Source of the DNA: CAIJNA01 sp964516815
GTDB taxonomy: Bacteria; Campylobacterota; Campylobacteria; Campylobacterales; Arcobacteraceae
Direction of reading: 5' to 3'
Assembly (NCBI GenBank): GCA_964516815.1
Contig: CAZEXK010000013.1
Coordinates: forward strand, 1 to 38,956
DNA length: 38,956 bases
Below, in pieces: positions 1 to 7,196 of the stretch. The notes under the pieces were generated by a model. That model was given only the letters and a program-made list of their open reading frames with translations, was not told the DNA's origin and made no database searches. Positions within the stretch are counted from its first letter, which is position 1; each line of letters begins with the position of its first letter. The position numbers and the translations under genes were made by a program.

Positions 1-122
1 TAAAACTTGTCCAAATTGTTTAAAAAATAACACAAGAAAAAGAGGTATTAGAAGAAATTTATGGCTTATTTATTGTAATTGCTAGTGTAACTATCTCTCT
101 TACAACTATTACACAAAAATAA
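1..122 (+). pseudogene. 3' end of a broken or frameshifted gene (unknown)
   Basis: Two overlapping reading frames each look like part of one protein. The frame starting at base 2 reads KTCPNCLKN, with a CPNC zinc-knuckle motif. The frame from base 24 reads TQEKEVLEEIYGLF and ends in a hydrophobic, membrane-like tail, with a stop at 120-122. The join falls in the run of six A at about 22-27, and removing one A would fuse the two frames into one continuous product. This could be a natural frameshift or a homopolymer error in a draft assembly. The 5' part lies outside the window. I do not recognise the family, and a short zinc-ribbon plus membrane-segment protein is only a guess. Confidence 0.35.
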
Positions 123-127
123 AAACT

Positions 128-283
128 ATGAAAATTTTGCTGTTTATCTCAGCAATATGCTGGGGAGCTTATGCTTTTGCATATAATGCATGGTTTGCAT
201 TTATGTTTGATATTGTTGGCTTGATAGGTTTAATAATATATTTTATTAAGCCGTATAAATCAAACAATAAAACTATTTTATAA
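128..283 (+). CDS. small hydrophobic membrane peptide, 51 aa
   Basis: The ORF starts at ATG 128, five bases after the upstream stop, and ends at TAA 281-283. The product starts MKILLFISAICWGAYAFAY, continues with a second hydrophobic stretch (DIVGLIGLIIYF) and ends with a short basic tail (IKPYKSNNK). That predicts one or two membrane segments. The spacing suggests translational coupling to the fragment upstream. No Shine-Dalgarno sequence is obvious and I recognise no family. The composition is that of a genuine small membrane protein, but in such AT-rich DNA a 51-codon ORF is only moderate evidence. It converges with the minus-strand HugZ-like gene five bases away. Confidence 0.4.
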   Translation: MKILLFISAICWGAYAFAYNAWFAFMFDIVGLIGLIIYFIKPYKSNNKTIL

Positions 284-288
284 TAGTA

Positions 289-771
289 TTATTTATGAGT
301 TATATTTTTTTGTTTTAATTGCCCATTTATATCCATTTTATATGCAGCTCCAAAACCTAAGACCAAGCTTTTTTCTTTAGGACTTATTTTTATTACTTTA
401 AAATCTTTCATTTGCCTAAGAAATGATAATTCATCTTCATATTTTAAATCAAATAAGTCAAATATTTCATCACTATTATCTATTAATTGGCTCGTAGCAT
501 TAAAATATAATCTTTGTCTGGCATATATATTTGATGCGTTTTGTTCATCTTGTATGATAAGTACATGTATTTGATTTTGATTCATCATATTTGTAAAATG
601 TGGTAAAGAAGAACTTACACATATAAAATAGTCATCATCTATTTTTACAAAAGGACTATAATTTGTTAGAGGCACTGAGCTTTCATTTACACTAGAAATT
701 ATTAGTGATTTTTTATCTTCATCAAATGTTTTAAATTTATTTTTTATATCTTCATTACTTAATTCATTCAT
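289..771 (-). CDS. HugZ/HutZ-like heme utilization (PNPOx-fold) protein
   Basis: A 160-residue protein with the split-barrel fold of the pyridoxamine-5'-phosphate oxidase superfamily. The N-terminal half has the usual strand pattern (KSLIISSVNESSVPLTNYSPF, then DDYFICVSSSLPHFTNM). The C-terminal GFGAAYKM matches the GFGxAY signature of HugZ/HutZ heme-degrading or heme-binding proteins. In Helicobacter and Campylobacter, HugZ proteins take part in getting iron from heme; that is family knowledge. Length is close to HutZ and shorter than HugZ, which has a longer C-terminal tail. A good ribosome binding site (AAGGAA) lies just upstream of ATG 771. The gene is downstream of three FlgO-family genes on the same strand, 13 bases from the nearest, so it may be the last gene of that operon. 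Confidence 0.72.
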   Translation of the reverse strand: MNELSNEDIKNKFKTFDEDKKSLIISSVNESSVPLTNYSPFVKIDDDYFICVSSSLPHFTNMMNQNQIHVLIIQDEQNASNIYARQRLYFNATSQLIDNSDEIFDLFDLKYEDELSFLRQMKDFKVIKISPKEKSLVLGFGAAYKMDINGQLKQKNITHK

Positions 772-784
772 ATTTTTCCTTGAT

Positions 785-1396
785 TTATAAGTGGAATGGT
801 CGTAAATGCTCGTTACTTATGTATTCATTTTCGATTTCTTTTTTTGTTTTTAAACCTTCTAATGAAATAAATTCATCATTTAAATTTTTAGTTATTGAAT
901 TAATAGATATAATATTTCCATTTTGTAAATCCATAAGCTTTAAAAAAATTATTATTTGTTGTTTTGTTAGCATATAAGAACCAACTACTATTTGGCTATC
1001 ATCTTTAATATTGTTTATTTTCATAAGATTTGCGTCTCTTGTTAATATTCTAGACCCATTTTGACCTATTTTAAATTCTTTTGATAATTGTAAGTCTTGT
1101 ATTTTTATATTTGTTGTACAATTTTTATTTAAAATACTAACTTTTGTTTCATTTGCCAATAAAAAGCCCAAATGAGAATTATTTTTTAAATTTGATTCAT
1201 TCACAAAATCTGTAATATACAATATAGAATTTTCATCTATATTTTTACAAATTGGTTGTATCAACTCACCCACAATTTCTTTAAAATTTGTATGTTTTGG
1301 AACTTCTTTTTTAGAAAATAAGGAATTGTAACTTATACATGAAGAAAATTGTAATATTATTATAAATAATATACTATTTTTTAGTATTTTTTTCAT
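785..1396 (-). CDS. FlgO-family outer membrane lipoprotein (copy 1)
   Basis: 203 residues. The N-terminus MKKILKNSILFIIILQFSSC is a lipoprotein signal with the lipidated Cys at about 20. The remainder matches the FlgO domain: ILYITDFVNES near residue 60, a LGFLLANETK helix, SRILTRDANL, and VVGSYMLTKQQIIIFLKLMD. FlgO was described in Vibrio as an outer-membrane lipoprotein needed for flagellar stability, but the domain is widespread and these copies need not be flagellar. It overlaps the 3' end of the next FlgO gene by 23 bases, which implies co-translation. It is the most divergent of the three copies: the YVLVGTYS core has become VVGSYML, and the RGFNIxDFR segment is poorly kept. Confidence 0.72.
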   Translation of the reverse strand: MKKILKNSILFIIILQFSSCISYNSLFSKKEVPKHTNFKEIVGELIQPICKNIDENSILYITDFVNESNLKNNSHLGFLLANETKVSILNKNCTTNIKIQDLQLSKEFKIGQNGSRILTRDANLMKINNIKDDSQIVVGSYMLTKQQIIIFLKLMDLQNGNIISINSITKNLNDEFISLEGLKTKKEIENEYISNEHLRPFHL

Positions 1397-2021
1397 TTTT
1401 CTCTTCTTTATCTTCGGTAATTTTAATTATTGAAAATTTACTAGTTTTTTCTTTTTTTTCGCATATGTCTAAATCTTTACAGTTTTCATACTTATATATA
1501 ACTTTTGCCGTTGATATAACTTCTGATGTAAAGTTATTTAATATTCTTGCATTTATAATTGTCTTATTTTTATTTATAACAGAATATGTTCCTACAAGTA
1601 TAAATGATTCTGTAATTTCGTCTTTTATTTTTTGAACATCTCTTGTTAAAACAAACTCACCATTTTGATCAACTGAAATTGCTTCTTGTGTTCTAAAGTC
1701 AATTATATTAAAGTTTCTTGTATGCATTTCGTTTATTAAAGTTTCAGATATAACGCGTGCAAATTTTGATGTTTGTTTAAAGTCATTTAGATTTACAAAT
1801 GTAGTTATAACAAATTTATTTTTTTTCTTTCTTTTAGCAGAAATATTTTGTAAAAGTTGATTTGAGATTTCTTCAATAGCTACATCAATCTTTTCATAAC
1901 TACTTTTTTTAAAATAATCTAAAACTACTGATTTATAACTATTATTATTAGTACTGTTATTCCCAGTTGTACAAGATGTTAGAAAAAATATTGATGCAAT
2001 AAAAAGAAATATTATTTTCAT
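1374..2021 (-). CDS. FlgO-family outer membrane lipoprotein (copy 2)
   Basis: 215 residues with lipobox FFLTSC (Cys at about 17). FlgO-domain landmarks run in order: FVITTFVNLNDF, TSKFARVISETLINEM, NFNIIDFRTQEAISV, GEFVLTRDVQKI, ILVGTYSVINK, INARILNNFTSEVISTAKV. The C-terminal tail is Lys/Glu-rich and charged (EDKEEKNEKNTKK), unlike the other copies. It lies 71 bases downstream of copy 3 and overlaps copy 1. The close similarity of copies 2 and 3 indicates tandem duplication. The family assignment is firm; the role is not visible, as no flagellar gene lies nearby. Confidence 0.78.
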   Translation of the reverse strand: MKIIFLFIASIFFLTSCTTGNNSTNNNSYKSVVLDYFKKSSYEKIDVAIEEISNQLLQNISAKRKKKNKFVITTFVNLNDFKQTSKFARVISETLINEMHTRNFNIIDFRTQEAISVDQNGEFVLTRDVQKIKDEITESFILVGTYSVINKNKTIINARILNNFTSEVISTAKVIYKYENCKDLDICEKKEKTSKFSIIKITEDKEEKNEKNTKK

Positions 2022-2092
2022 TATAAATACCTTAACAATTTATTGTATTTTATCAAATAACTAGTTAAGAAGTAATTAATAATGTAATTTCG

Positions 2093-2707
2093 TTATTTAT
2101 TTACAGCTAAGATAGTACTTTTTTTATTTGAAATTATTTTTATTTTTCTTAAGTGGTCTGTACATGATTCAAATATATTACAATTATTATTTGCATACAT
2201 GACTCTAGCTGTAGATATTAATTTTCCAGTTTGATTATCCATCATTCTTGCATTTATCATTATTTTTTTATTTATTTGTGAATACGTTCCTACTAATACA
2301 TATGTATTAGGAACATAATCTTCAAGATTATTTACATTTCTTGTTATAAAAAATTCACCTTGATTATTTATACTAATTACACCTTGGCCTCTAAAGTCTC
2401 TAATATTAAATCCTCTAACAAAAAGTTCAGAAAATAAAGATTCACCTATTACTCTACCAAGTTTGCTTGTTGTTGATAATTGTTTTAAGTTTACAAACGA
2501 GGTAAGTGCTACTGTACTTGTATCATTTTTATTTAGTTTACTATTTGTTGATAATTGATTTGCAAGTGAGTTTACAGCATCATTTAACTTTAAATATGTA
2601 ATATCTTTAATTATATGATTTTTAGGTGCAAGAATAGTATTTTGTTCACAAGCATTAAAAAGTATAATTGATAGTGAGAGTACAATAATTAATCTTGCAA
2701 TTGACAT
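2093..2707 (-). CDS. FlgO-family outer membrane lipoprotein (copy 3)
   Basis: I start it at ATG 2707 (MSIARLIIVLSLSIILFNAC, a lipoprotein signal with lipobox LFNAC) because a strong ribosome binding site (AGAAGGA) sits just upstream. A TTG at 2731 would add eight residues and run through that site. Length is then 204 residues. The FlgO domain is the best preserved of the three: ALTSFVNLKQL, TSKLGRVIGESLFSEL, RGFNIRDFRGQGVISI, GEFFITRNVNNL, YVLVGTYSQINKK, INARMMDNQTGKLISTARV. It is the first gene of the minus-strand group, and a TATAAT box lies 33 bases upstream (2741-2746). After lipidation the product should be anchored in the outer membrane, by family analogy. Confidence 0.8.
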   Translation of the reverse strand: MSIARLIIVLSLSIILFNACEQNTILAPKNHIIKDITYLKLNDAVNSLANQLSTNSKLNKNDTSTVALTSFVNLKQLSTTSKLGRVIGESLFSELFVRGFNIRDFRGQGVISINNQGEFFITRNVNNLEDYVPNTYVLVGTYSQINKKIMINARMMDNQTGKLISTARVMYANNNCNIFESCTDHLRKIKIISNKKSTILAVNK

Positions 2708-2740
2708 AATATTCCTTCTTGCTTTTAACAAATAATATCA

Positions 2741-2746
2741 ATTATA
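2741..2746 (-). promoter_or_regulatory. putative sigma70 -10 box for the FlgO cluster
   Basis: On the minus strand these bases read TATAAT, 33 bases before the preferred start codon of the first FlgO gene. Campylobacterota sigma70 promoters rely mainly on the -10 box with poorly conserved -35 regions. In such AT-rich DNA a chance match is quite possible. Confidence 0.4.
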
Positions 2747-2764
2747 CTATCACATTTCTTAAAC

Positions 2765-2893
2765 TTAGATTAAATTGTCAATAATTAAGAAAATCATAAT
2801 TAAAAGTATGTATGTATTTAATTCCATAAATCTTATTTTGAAGAATTTACCAATTATTTCTTTAGTAGTAAATAATATATAAGAGCTATACAG
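2765..2893 (-). other. unassigned open stretch next to assembly gap
   Basis: Downstream of the gap on the minus strand one frame stays open to a TAA at 2765-2767. It encodes FTTKEIIGKFFKIRF followed by a hydrophobic tail that ends in DNLI. Because the 100-N run is a nominal length, this frame cannot be joined to the copper-chaperone frame on the other side. It may be the 3' end of an unknown membrane-protein gene inside the gap, or it may be non-coding. I cannot identify it. Confidence 0.2.
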
Positions 2894-2993
2894 NNNNNNN
2901 NNNNNNNNNNNNNNNNNNNNNNNNNNNNNNNNNNNNNNNNNNNNNNNNNNNNNNNNNNNNNNNNNNNNNNNNNNNNNNNNNNNNNNNNNNNNN
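2894..2993. other. assembly gap (100 Ns)
   Basis: A run of exactly 100 N, the conventional placeholder for a scaffold gap of unknown size. It falls in or just after the 3' end of the PCu(A)C chaperone gene, so the end of that gene and possibly another small gene are missing from view. Confidence 0.98.
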
Positions 2994-3418
2994 ATTTTCT
3001 TAATTGTTAATGATGTTGTTTTACTACTATTATCTTCAAAATAAAATGTAACATCGTGTTTTTCATCAAGTTTTAATTTTTTTTGTAATTTCATAAACAT
3101 GATATGTTTACCACCTCTTTGTAGTTTTACATCTGATTTTGGCAAAATTATAATATTTGGGATATGTTGCATAGTTCCTGTGCCATCTTCTTGTATGATA
3201 CAAGTGTGAAGTTCAGTAAATGTTGATAATTTTGATTGTACTTTTACAATTTTTAATTTTTAATTTTCTGAGGTATTACTTAGTGTCATAAATGCAGCAG
3301 TCATTTGCATTGTAGGTGGCATTAATCTTATTAAACCATTTTTTATTTCTAAATTATCAGCCATAGATGCTAATAAAAACTGGGGAATTACTGCTAATAT
3401 AAGTAAAAATATTCTCAT
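2994..3418 (-). pseudogene. PCu(A)C copper chaperone, in-frame stop, 3' end lost in gap
   Basis: Reading from ATG 3418, the product starts with a signal peptide (MRIFLLILAVIPQFLLA), then NGLIRLMPPTMQMTAAFMTL, the start of a PCu(A)C domain. After SNTSEN comes a TAA at 3262-3260. The same frame then continues with the rest of the domain: ELH, TMQH, and GGKHIMFMKL. The copper-binding pattern H...M-X21-H-X-M is intact after the stop. Family proteins deliver Cu(I) to heme-copper oxidases in the periplasm, which fits the divergent ccoN gene. A single base change (for example GAA to TAA) explains the stop. It could be a real nonsense mutation or a base-call error. An internal start at ATG 3172 would give a product without signal peptide, so function from it is unlikely. 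Confidence 0.75.
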
Positions 3419-3469
3419 TAATTTATTTTTCTTTGAGTATAGTTAATTTTTATAATTAAAAAAGATAAT

Positions 3470-3475
3470 TATAAT
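3470..3475 (+). promoter_or_regulatory. putative -10 box upstream of ccoN
   Basis: TATAAT about 100 bases before the ccoN start in the 156-base spacer between the divergent copper-chaperone and ccoN genes. It is the best -10 match in the spacer. No clear FNR/CRP-type palindrome was seen. Weak evidence because the spacer is very AT-rich. Confidence 0.3.
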
Positions 3476-3574
3476 CTATTTCAACTTAGCTTAATGTTGT
3501 TTTACTAAAATAAGGTATACAGTATTAACTAATTACTAGTTTAGATTAATTTCTGATTTAAAGGAGACTTAAAA

Positions 3575-5044
3575 ATGCAAAATAATATTGGCATTGATTA
3601 TGATTATTCAATTTCTAAAGCATTTACTATAACAACAATAATATTTGGAGTAATAGGAATGTTACTTGGTGTAATCTTAGCTTTTCAGCTAGCTTTTCCT
3701 GAGTTGAATAACTTAGCAGGAGAGTACGGTACATTTGGAAGACTTAGACCTCTACATACAAATACAGTTATATATGGGTTTACATTAAGTGGGGTATTTG
3801 CTTCTTGGTATTATATTGGGCAAAGAGTATTGAAAGTTTCATTATTGGAATCTCCGACATTGTTATTTTTAGGAAAACTACATTTTTTATTATATATTAT
3901 TACAATTTTAGGGGCATTAGTTACTTTGTCAGCTGGAATAACTAGTTCAAAAGAGTATGCAGAACTTGAATGGCCACTAGATTTTTTAGTAATTGTATGG
4001 TGGTTATTATGGGGAGCTGGAATTGCTGGTTTAGTAGGTATTAGAAGAGAGAAAATTTTATATGTTTCAATTTGGTATTATACAGCAACATTTTTAGCAG
4101 TTGCTATGCTATATATATTTAATAATGCTTCAATTCCTACTTATTTCTTTTCAGATGGTAGTGGTTCAATTATGCATTCAGTTTCAATGTATTCTGGGAC
4201 AAATGATGCAATTATTCAATGGTGGTTTGGACATAATGCAGTTGCATTTGTATTTACTGTACCTATTATTGCTATGGTTTATTATTTTTTACCAAAAGAA
4301 TCAGGACAAAATATTTATTCATATAAATTGTCAATGATGGCTTTTTGGGGTTTAATGTTTGTATATCTTTGGGCTGGTGGACACCATGTCATTTATTCTA
4401 CTGTTCCTGATTGGTTGCAAACTATTGGTTCTGTTATGTCTATTATTTTGATTTTACCATCTTGGGGATCTGCTATTAATATGCTTCTTACTATGAAAGG
4501 TGAATGGGGACAATTACAATCTAATCCACTTATTAAGTTTATGATAATGGGATCAACATTTTATATGCTTTCAACAATTGAAGGACCAATTCAAGCTATT
4601 AAATCAGTAAATGCAATTGCCCACTTTACAGATTGGATTCCAGGACATGTACATGATGGTGTATTAGGATGGGTTGCATTTATGATAATGGCTGGTTTAT
4701 TACATATGGCTCCAAGAATGTATGGAAGAGAAATTTATTCTAAGTCTTTACTTGAAACTCAATTTTGGATTCAAACTATTGCTATTGTATTGTACTTTAC
4801 ATCTATGTGGATTGCTGGTATTACACAAGGTATGATGTGGAGAGCATATGATGAGTATGGTTCTTTAGTTTATTCGTTTATTGATACGGTTGAAGTACTT
4901 CATCCTTATTATACTATAAGAGCAGTAGGTGGATTAATGTATTTATTTGGAATGTTATTGTGGTCATACAACATGTATAAAACAATGAAATCTGGTAGAA
5001 TTCTTGATAAAGAACCACTAAATACATCGCCTATGGGCGCTTAA
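3575..5044 (+). CDS. ccoN: cbb3-type cytochrome c oxidase subunit I
   Basis: 489 residues, the normal CcoN length, with about 12 hydrophobic segments. It is the catalytic subunit in the inner membrane that reduces O2 to water. Visible ligands: H61 in RLRPLHTNTV (low-spin heme), WWFGHNAVAF, GGHHVIYS (CuB), and HFTDWIPGHVHDGVLGW near residues 350-370 carrying the heme ligands. Unlike A-type oxidases it lacks the His-Tyr crosslink in helix VI, as expected for the C family. A strong ribosome binding site (AAGGAGA) precedes the ATG. It is the first gene of an uninterrupted ccoNOQP set, with 14 bases to ccoO. Confidence 0.97.
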   Translation: MQNNIGIDYDYSISKAFTITTIIFGVIGMLLGVILAFQLAFPELNNLAGEYGTFGRLRPLHTNTVIYGFTLSGVFASWYYIGQRVLKVSLLESPTLLFLGKLHFLLYIITILGALVTLSAGITSSKEYAELEWPLDFLVIVWWLLWGAGIAGLVGIRREKILYVSIWYYTATFLAVAMLYIFNNASIPTYFFSDGSGSIMHSVSMYSGTNDAIIQWWFGHNAVAFVFTVPIIAMVYYFLPKESGQNIYSYKLSMMAFWGLMFVYLWAGGHHVIYSTVPDWLQTIGSVMSIILILPSWGSAINMLLTMKGEWGQLQSNPLIKFMIMGSTFYMLSTIEGPIQAIKSVNAIAHFTDWIPGHVHDGVLGWVAFMIMAGLLHMAPRMYGREIYSKSLLETQFWIQTIAIVLYFTSMWIAGITQGMMWRAYDEYGSLVYSFIDTVEVLHPYYTIRAVGGLMYLFGMLLWSYNMYKTMKSGRILDKEPLNTSPMGA

Positions 5045-5058
5045 AAGAAAGGAAAATT

Positions 5059-5724
5059 ATGTTTCATTGGTTAGAAGAAAGACCGTTTTTATTTGCATCA
5101 TTTGTAATTTTGTTTATTTCGTTTGGTGGATTTGTAGAAATAGTTCCAGATTATGCTAAACAATCTCAGCCATTAGTAGGAACTAAACCATATACGATTT
5201 TAGAACTTGCAGGTAAAAATGTATATATAAAAGACTCTTGTAATGCTTGTCATTCACAACTAATAAGACCTATTAAATCTGAGACTGACAGATATGGTAT
5301 GTATTCGTTATCAGGCGAATATGTATATGATAGACCTTTTTTATGGGGTTCAAAAAGAACTGGTCCAGATTTAATGAGAGTTGGAAATTATAGAACAACA
5401 GATTGGCACGAAGCTCATATGAAAGACCCAAGCGCTATTGTACCAGGTACAGTAATGCCAAAGTATCCACATATGTTCGAAAACTTAGCAGATATAGATA
5501 CTGCATATGCAGAGGCTATTACTATTAAAAAATTCTTTGCAGTACCTTACGATGCAGTAGGAATGCCAAGAATTGGTAACCTTGAAGTATCAAGAGCTTT
5601 AGCATTAAAAGAAGCTAGAGAAATAGTAAAAGACATGAAAGATCAAGATGTAAAAGATAAAGTTGCAGCAGGACAAATACCCGAAATAGTTGCGTTGATT
5701 GCTTATTTAAATTCTTTAAAATAG
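5059..5724 (+). CDS. ccoO: cbb3-type cytochrome c oxidase subunit II, monoheme
   Basis: 221 residues. There is one N-terminal membrane anchor (FLFASFVILFISFGGF), then a periplasmic cytochrome c domain with a single heme c site C61-N-A-C64-H65 and a likely Met axial ligand in PGTVMPKYP. CcoO takes part in electron transfer toward the CcoN hemes. The GPDLMRVGNYR and WHEAHMKDPS segments are typical of CcoO. A ribosome binding site (AAAGGAAAA) lies in the 14-base spacer after ccoN, and ccoQ follows 10 bases downstream. Confidence 0.97.
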   Translation: MFHWLEERPFLFASFVILFISFGGFVEIVPDYAKQSQPLVGTKPYTILELAGKNVYIKDSCNACHSQLIRPIKSETDRYGMYSLSGEYVYDRPFLWGSKRTGPDLMRVGNYRTTDWHEAHMKDPSAIVPGTVMPKYPHMFENLADIDTAYAEAITIKKFFAVPYDAVGMPRIGNLEVSRALALKEAREIVKDMKDQDVKDKVAAGQIPEIVALIAYLNSLK

Positions 5725-5734
5725 GAATATAATT

Positions 5735-5965
5735 ATGCAAATGGATTATGAAACATTAATTACTATTCAAGGATATGTAAAAATATTTTTGATTATAATT
5801 ACATTTATTATCTTTTATTCATGGGTATATTCAATGTATAAAAATGAAAAAAATGGGAAAAAAGATTATGAAAAATATTCAAACCTTGTACTTGATGATA
5901 AAATTGATTCTAAAGTATTAGAACCCAGAGATGAAAATAGTGATAAAAAGGAGAAAACAATATGA
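5735..5965 (+). CDS. ccoQ: cbb3 oxidase small subunit CcoQ
   Basis: 76 residues with a single membrane helix (IFLIIITFIIFYSWVYSMYK) and an acidic and basic cytoplasmic tail (VLEPRDENSDKKE). Position between ccoO and ccoP and topology match CcoQ, which in other bacteria stabilises the oxidase complex. The chosen start MQMDYE has an AGGAA ribosome binding site at suitable distance; the second Met is possible. It overlaps the ccoP start by four bases (ATGA). Confidence 0.88.
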   Translation: MQMDYETLITIQGYVKIFLIIITFIIFYSWVYSMYKNEKNGKKDYEKYSNLVLDDKIDSKVLEPRDENSDKKEKTI

Positions 5966-6849
5966 AGACTATTGTGTTAAGTGGAATTTTACTTATAATA
6001 GCATTATTAGGGGCGACTTATTTTGTTGTAGGTGATGCATATGTAATTGGTGAAGATAATATAAATGACTTAACAATGTTAGGTGGAATTGCAGTTATTA
6101 CTATAACGGTATTTGTTTCTTTGAAATATATTAACCAAATGAAAAATGAAAAATCTGAAGGAAAATTATTAGACCCAAGTTGGGATGGAATACAAGAATT
6201 CGATAACAAAATACCAACTGGTTGGGCATTAGTTTATATTGGAGCAATGTTTTGGGTAGTATGGTATATTTTTATAGGTTACCCTACAAATCAATTTTCT
6301 CAAATTGGTCAATGGAATGAAGAAACAATAGAATTTCAAAAAAAGTTTGAAAAAAAGTTTGAAAATATCAGTGAAGAAGAACTTGTTTCAATGGGTGAGT
6401 CTGTATATTTAGTTCAATGTGCACCTTGTCATGCAGAAGACGCTGAAGGTATTGATAATAGAGCACAAAATTTAACAAAAAGAATGTCAAAAGAGCAAGT
6501 TCTTGATGTAATAAAACATGGTTCAAAAGGACTAGACTATCCAATGGGAGAAATGCCAGCAGGAATGGCAGCAGGCGAAGATGCTGAGATTATTGCTAAA
6601 TGGATTTCAAGTGGATCAAAAGGTACTCCTCCACCACAATTTGCAGCTTGTGCTTCATGTCATGGAGTAGATGCTAAAGGTATGGGTGGAATGAGTCCTG
6701 ATTTAACTACTTATAGTAATAAATTAGTACGTAGTATTTTACTTAATGGTAAAAAAGGTATAATTGGTCAAATGCCAGCATTTAAAAATAGATTAAGTGA
6801 TACGCAAATAAAAGCAGTAGCAGCATATCTTAGAAGCAAAGGAGAATAA
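5962..6849 (+). CDS. ccoP: cbb3-type cytochrome c oxidase subunit III, diheme
   Basis: 295 residues. Two hydrophobic segments stand at the N-terminus (about 1-25 and 35-52) and a third before the periplasmic part (WALVYIGAMFWVVWYIFIGY). Two cytochrome c domains follow, with heme sites C153-A-P-C156-H157 and C230-A-S-C233-H234 and Met ligands in GEMPAGMA and GQMPAF. CcoP feeds electrons to CcoO/CcoN. Having an additional N-terminal helix is common in Campylobacterota CcoP. The start has a good AAAAAGGAGA site and overlaps ccoQ, and the stop abuts the next ATG. Confidence 0.97.
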   Translation: MKTIVLSGILLIIALLGATYFVVGDAYVIGEDNINDLTMLGGIAVITITVFVSLKYINQMKNEKSEGKLLDPSWDGIQEFDNKIPTGWALVYIGAMFWVVWYIFIGYPTNQFSQIGQWNEETIEFQKKFEKKFENISEEELVSMGESVYLVQCAPCHAEDAEGIDNRAQNLTKRMSKEQVLDVIKHGSKGLDYPMGEMPAGMAAGEDAEIIAKWISSGSKGTPPPQFAACASCHGVDAKGMGGMSPDLTTYSNKLVRSILLNGKKGIIGQMPAFKNRLSDTQIKAVAAYLRSKGE

Positions 6850-7086
6850 ATGAAATCTTATAGTGATGAAGGTACAGATGTAAAAAGAGGTTTGTGGACT
6901 TATGATGGATTGGGTGGCTATATTATAGCTGTGATTGGTTTACTTGTAGCCTTAGGATATTTTATAATTATGTCAGTTACAACTCAGTCAGCTAATGCGG
7001 AGACTTATTATGAAGTTAACCAAAACTTAGATGGATTAAAGATGATTAGTAAAGATAATCATACTTATAGAAAAATTGTACAATAA
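6850..7086 (+). CDS. DUF4006 family small membrane protein
   Basis: 78 residues that start with the base after the ccoP stop codon. A short soluble N-terminus (DEGTDVKRGLWTYDGLGGY) precedes one membrane helix (IIAVIGLLVALGYFIIMS) and a polar tail. This matches DUF4006, a small family that I know as a constant neighbour of ccoP in Campylobacterota. The role is unknown; position suggests oxidase assembly or stability. Confidence 0.82.
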   Translation: MKSYSDEGTDVKRGLWTYDGLGGYIIAVIGLLVALGYFIIMSVTTQSANAETYYEVNQNLDGLKMISKDNHTYRKIVQ

Positions 7087-7100
7087 TAAAAGGAAAAAAT

Positions 7101-7196
7101 ATGTTTGAAAGATTTATAGGAATATTTTTATTATTTGGTGCTTTTTTAACTATCTATATTACATTCTTTGATGAAACTAGAGTATTTGTTGGTTAA
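7101..7196 (+). CDS. 31-residue single-helix membrane peptide in cco operon
   Basis: ATG 7101 follows a clear ribosome binding site (AAAGGAAAAAAT) and the ORF ends at TAA 7194-7196. The product starts MFERFIGIFLLFGAFLTIY, which is one membrane helix with a positively charged N-terminus, and ends ETRVFVG. It lies between the DUF4006 gene and the TPM-like gene, and its last codons overlap the start of the latter. The strong translation signal and operon position argue for a real gene. Many respiratory complexes have such peptides (CydX, CcoM/CcoH-like), but I cannot assign it to a named family. Confidence 0.6.
   Translation: MFERFIGIFLLFGAFLTIYITFFDETRVFVG

Noticed and set aside
780..977. Plus-strand open frame opposite a FlgO gene
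   Set aside because: Antisense shadow of a gene with clear lipobox and FlgO motifs.
2994..3172. Copper chaperone started at ATG 3172 as a full gene
   Set aside because: This start lies in the middle of the PCu(A)C domain; the same frame upstream carries the signal peptide and first part of the domain, so the gene begins at 3418.
4101..4337. Second open frame inside ccoN
   Set aside because: It is a frame shadow of CcoN, whose heme ligands are intact in the main frame.
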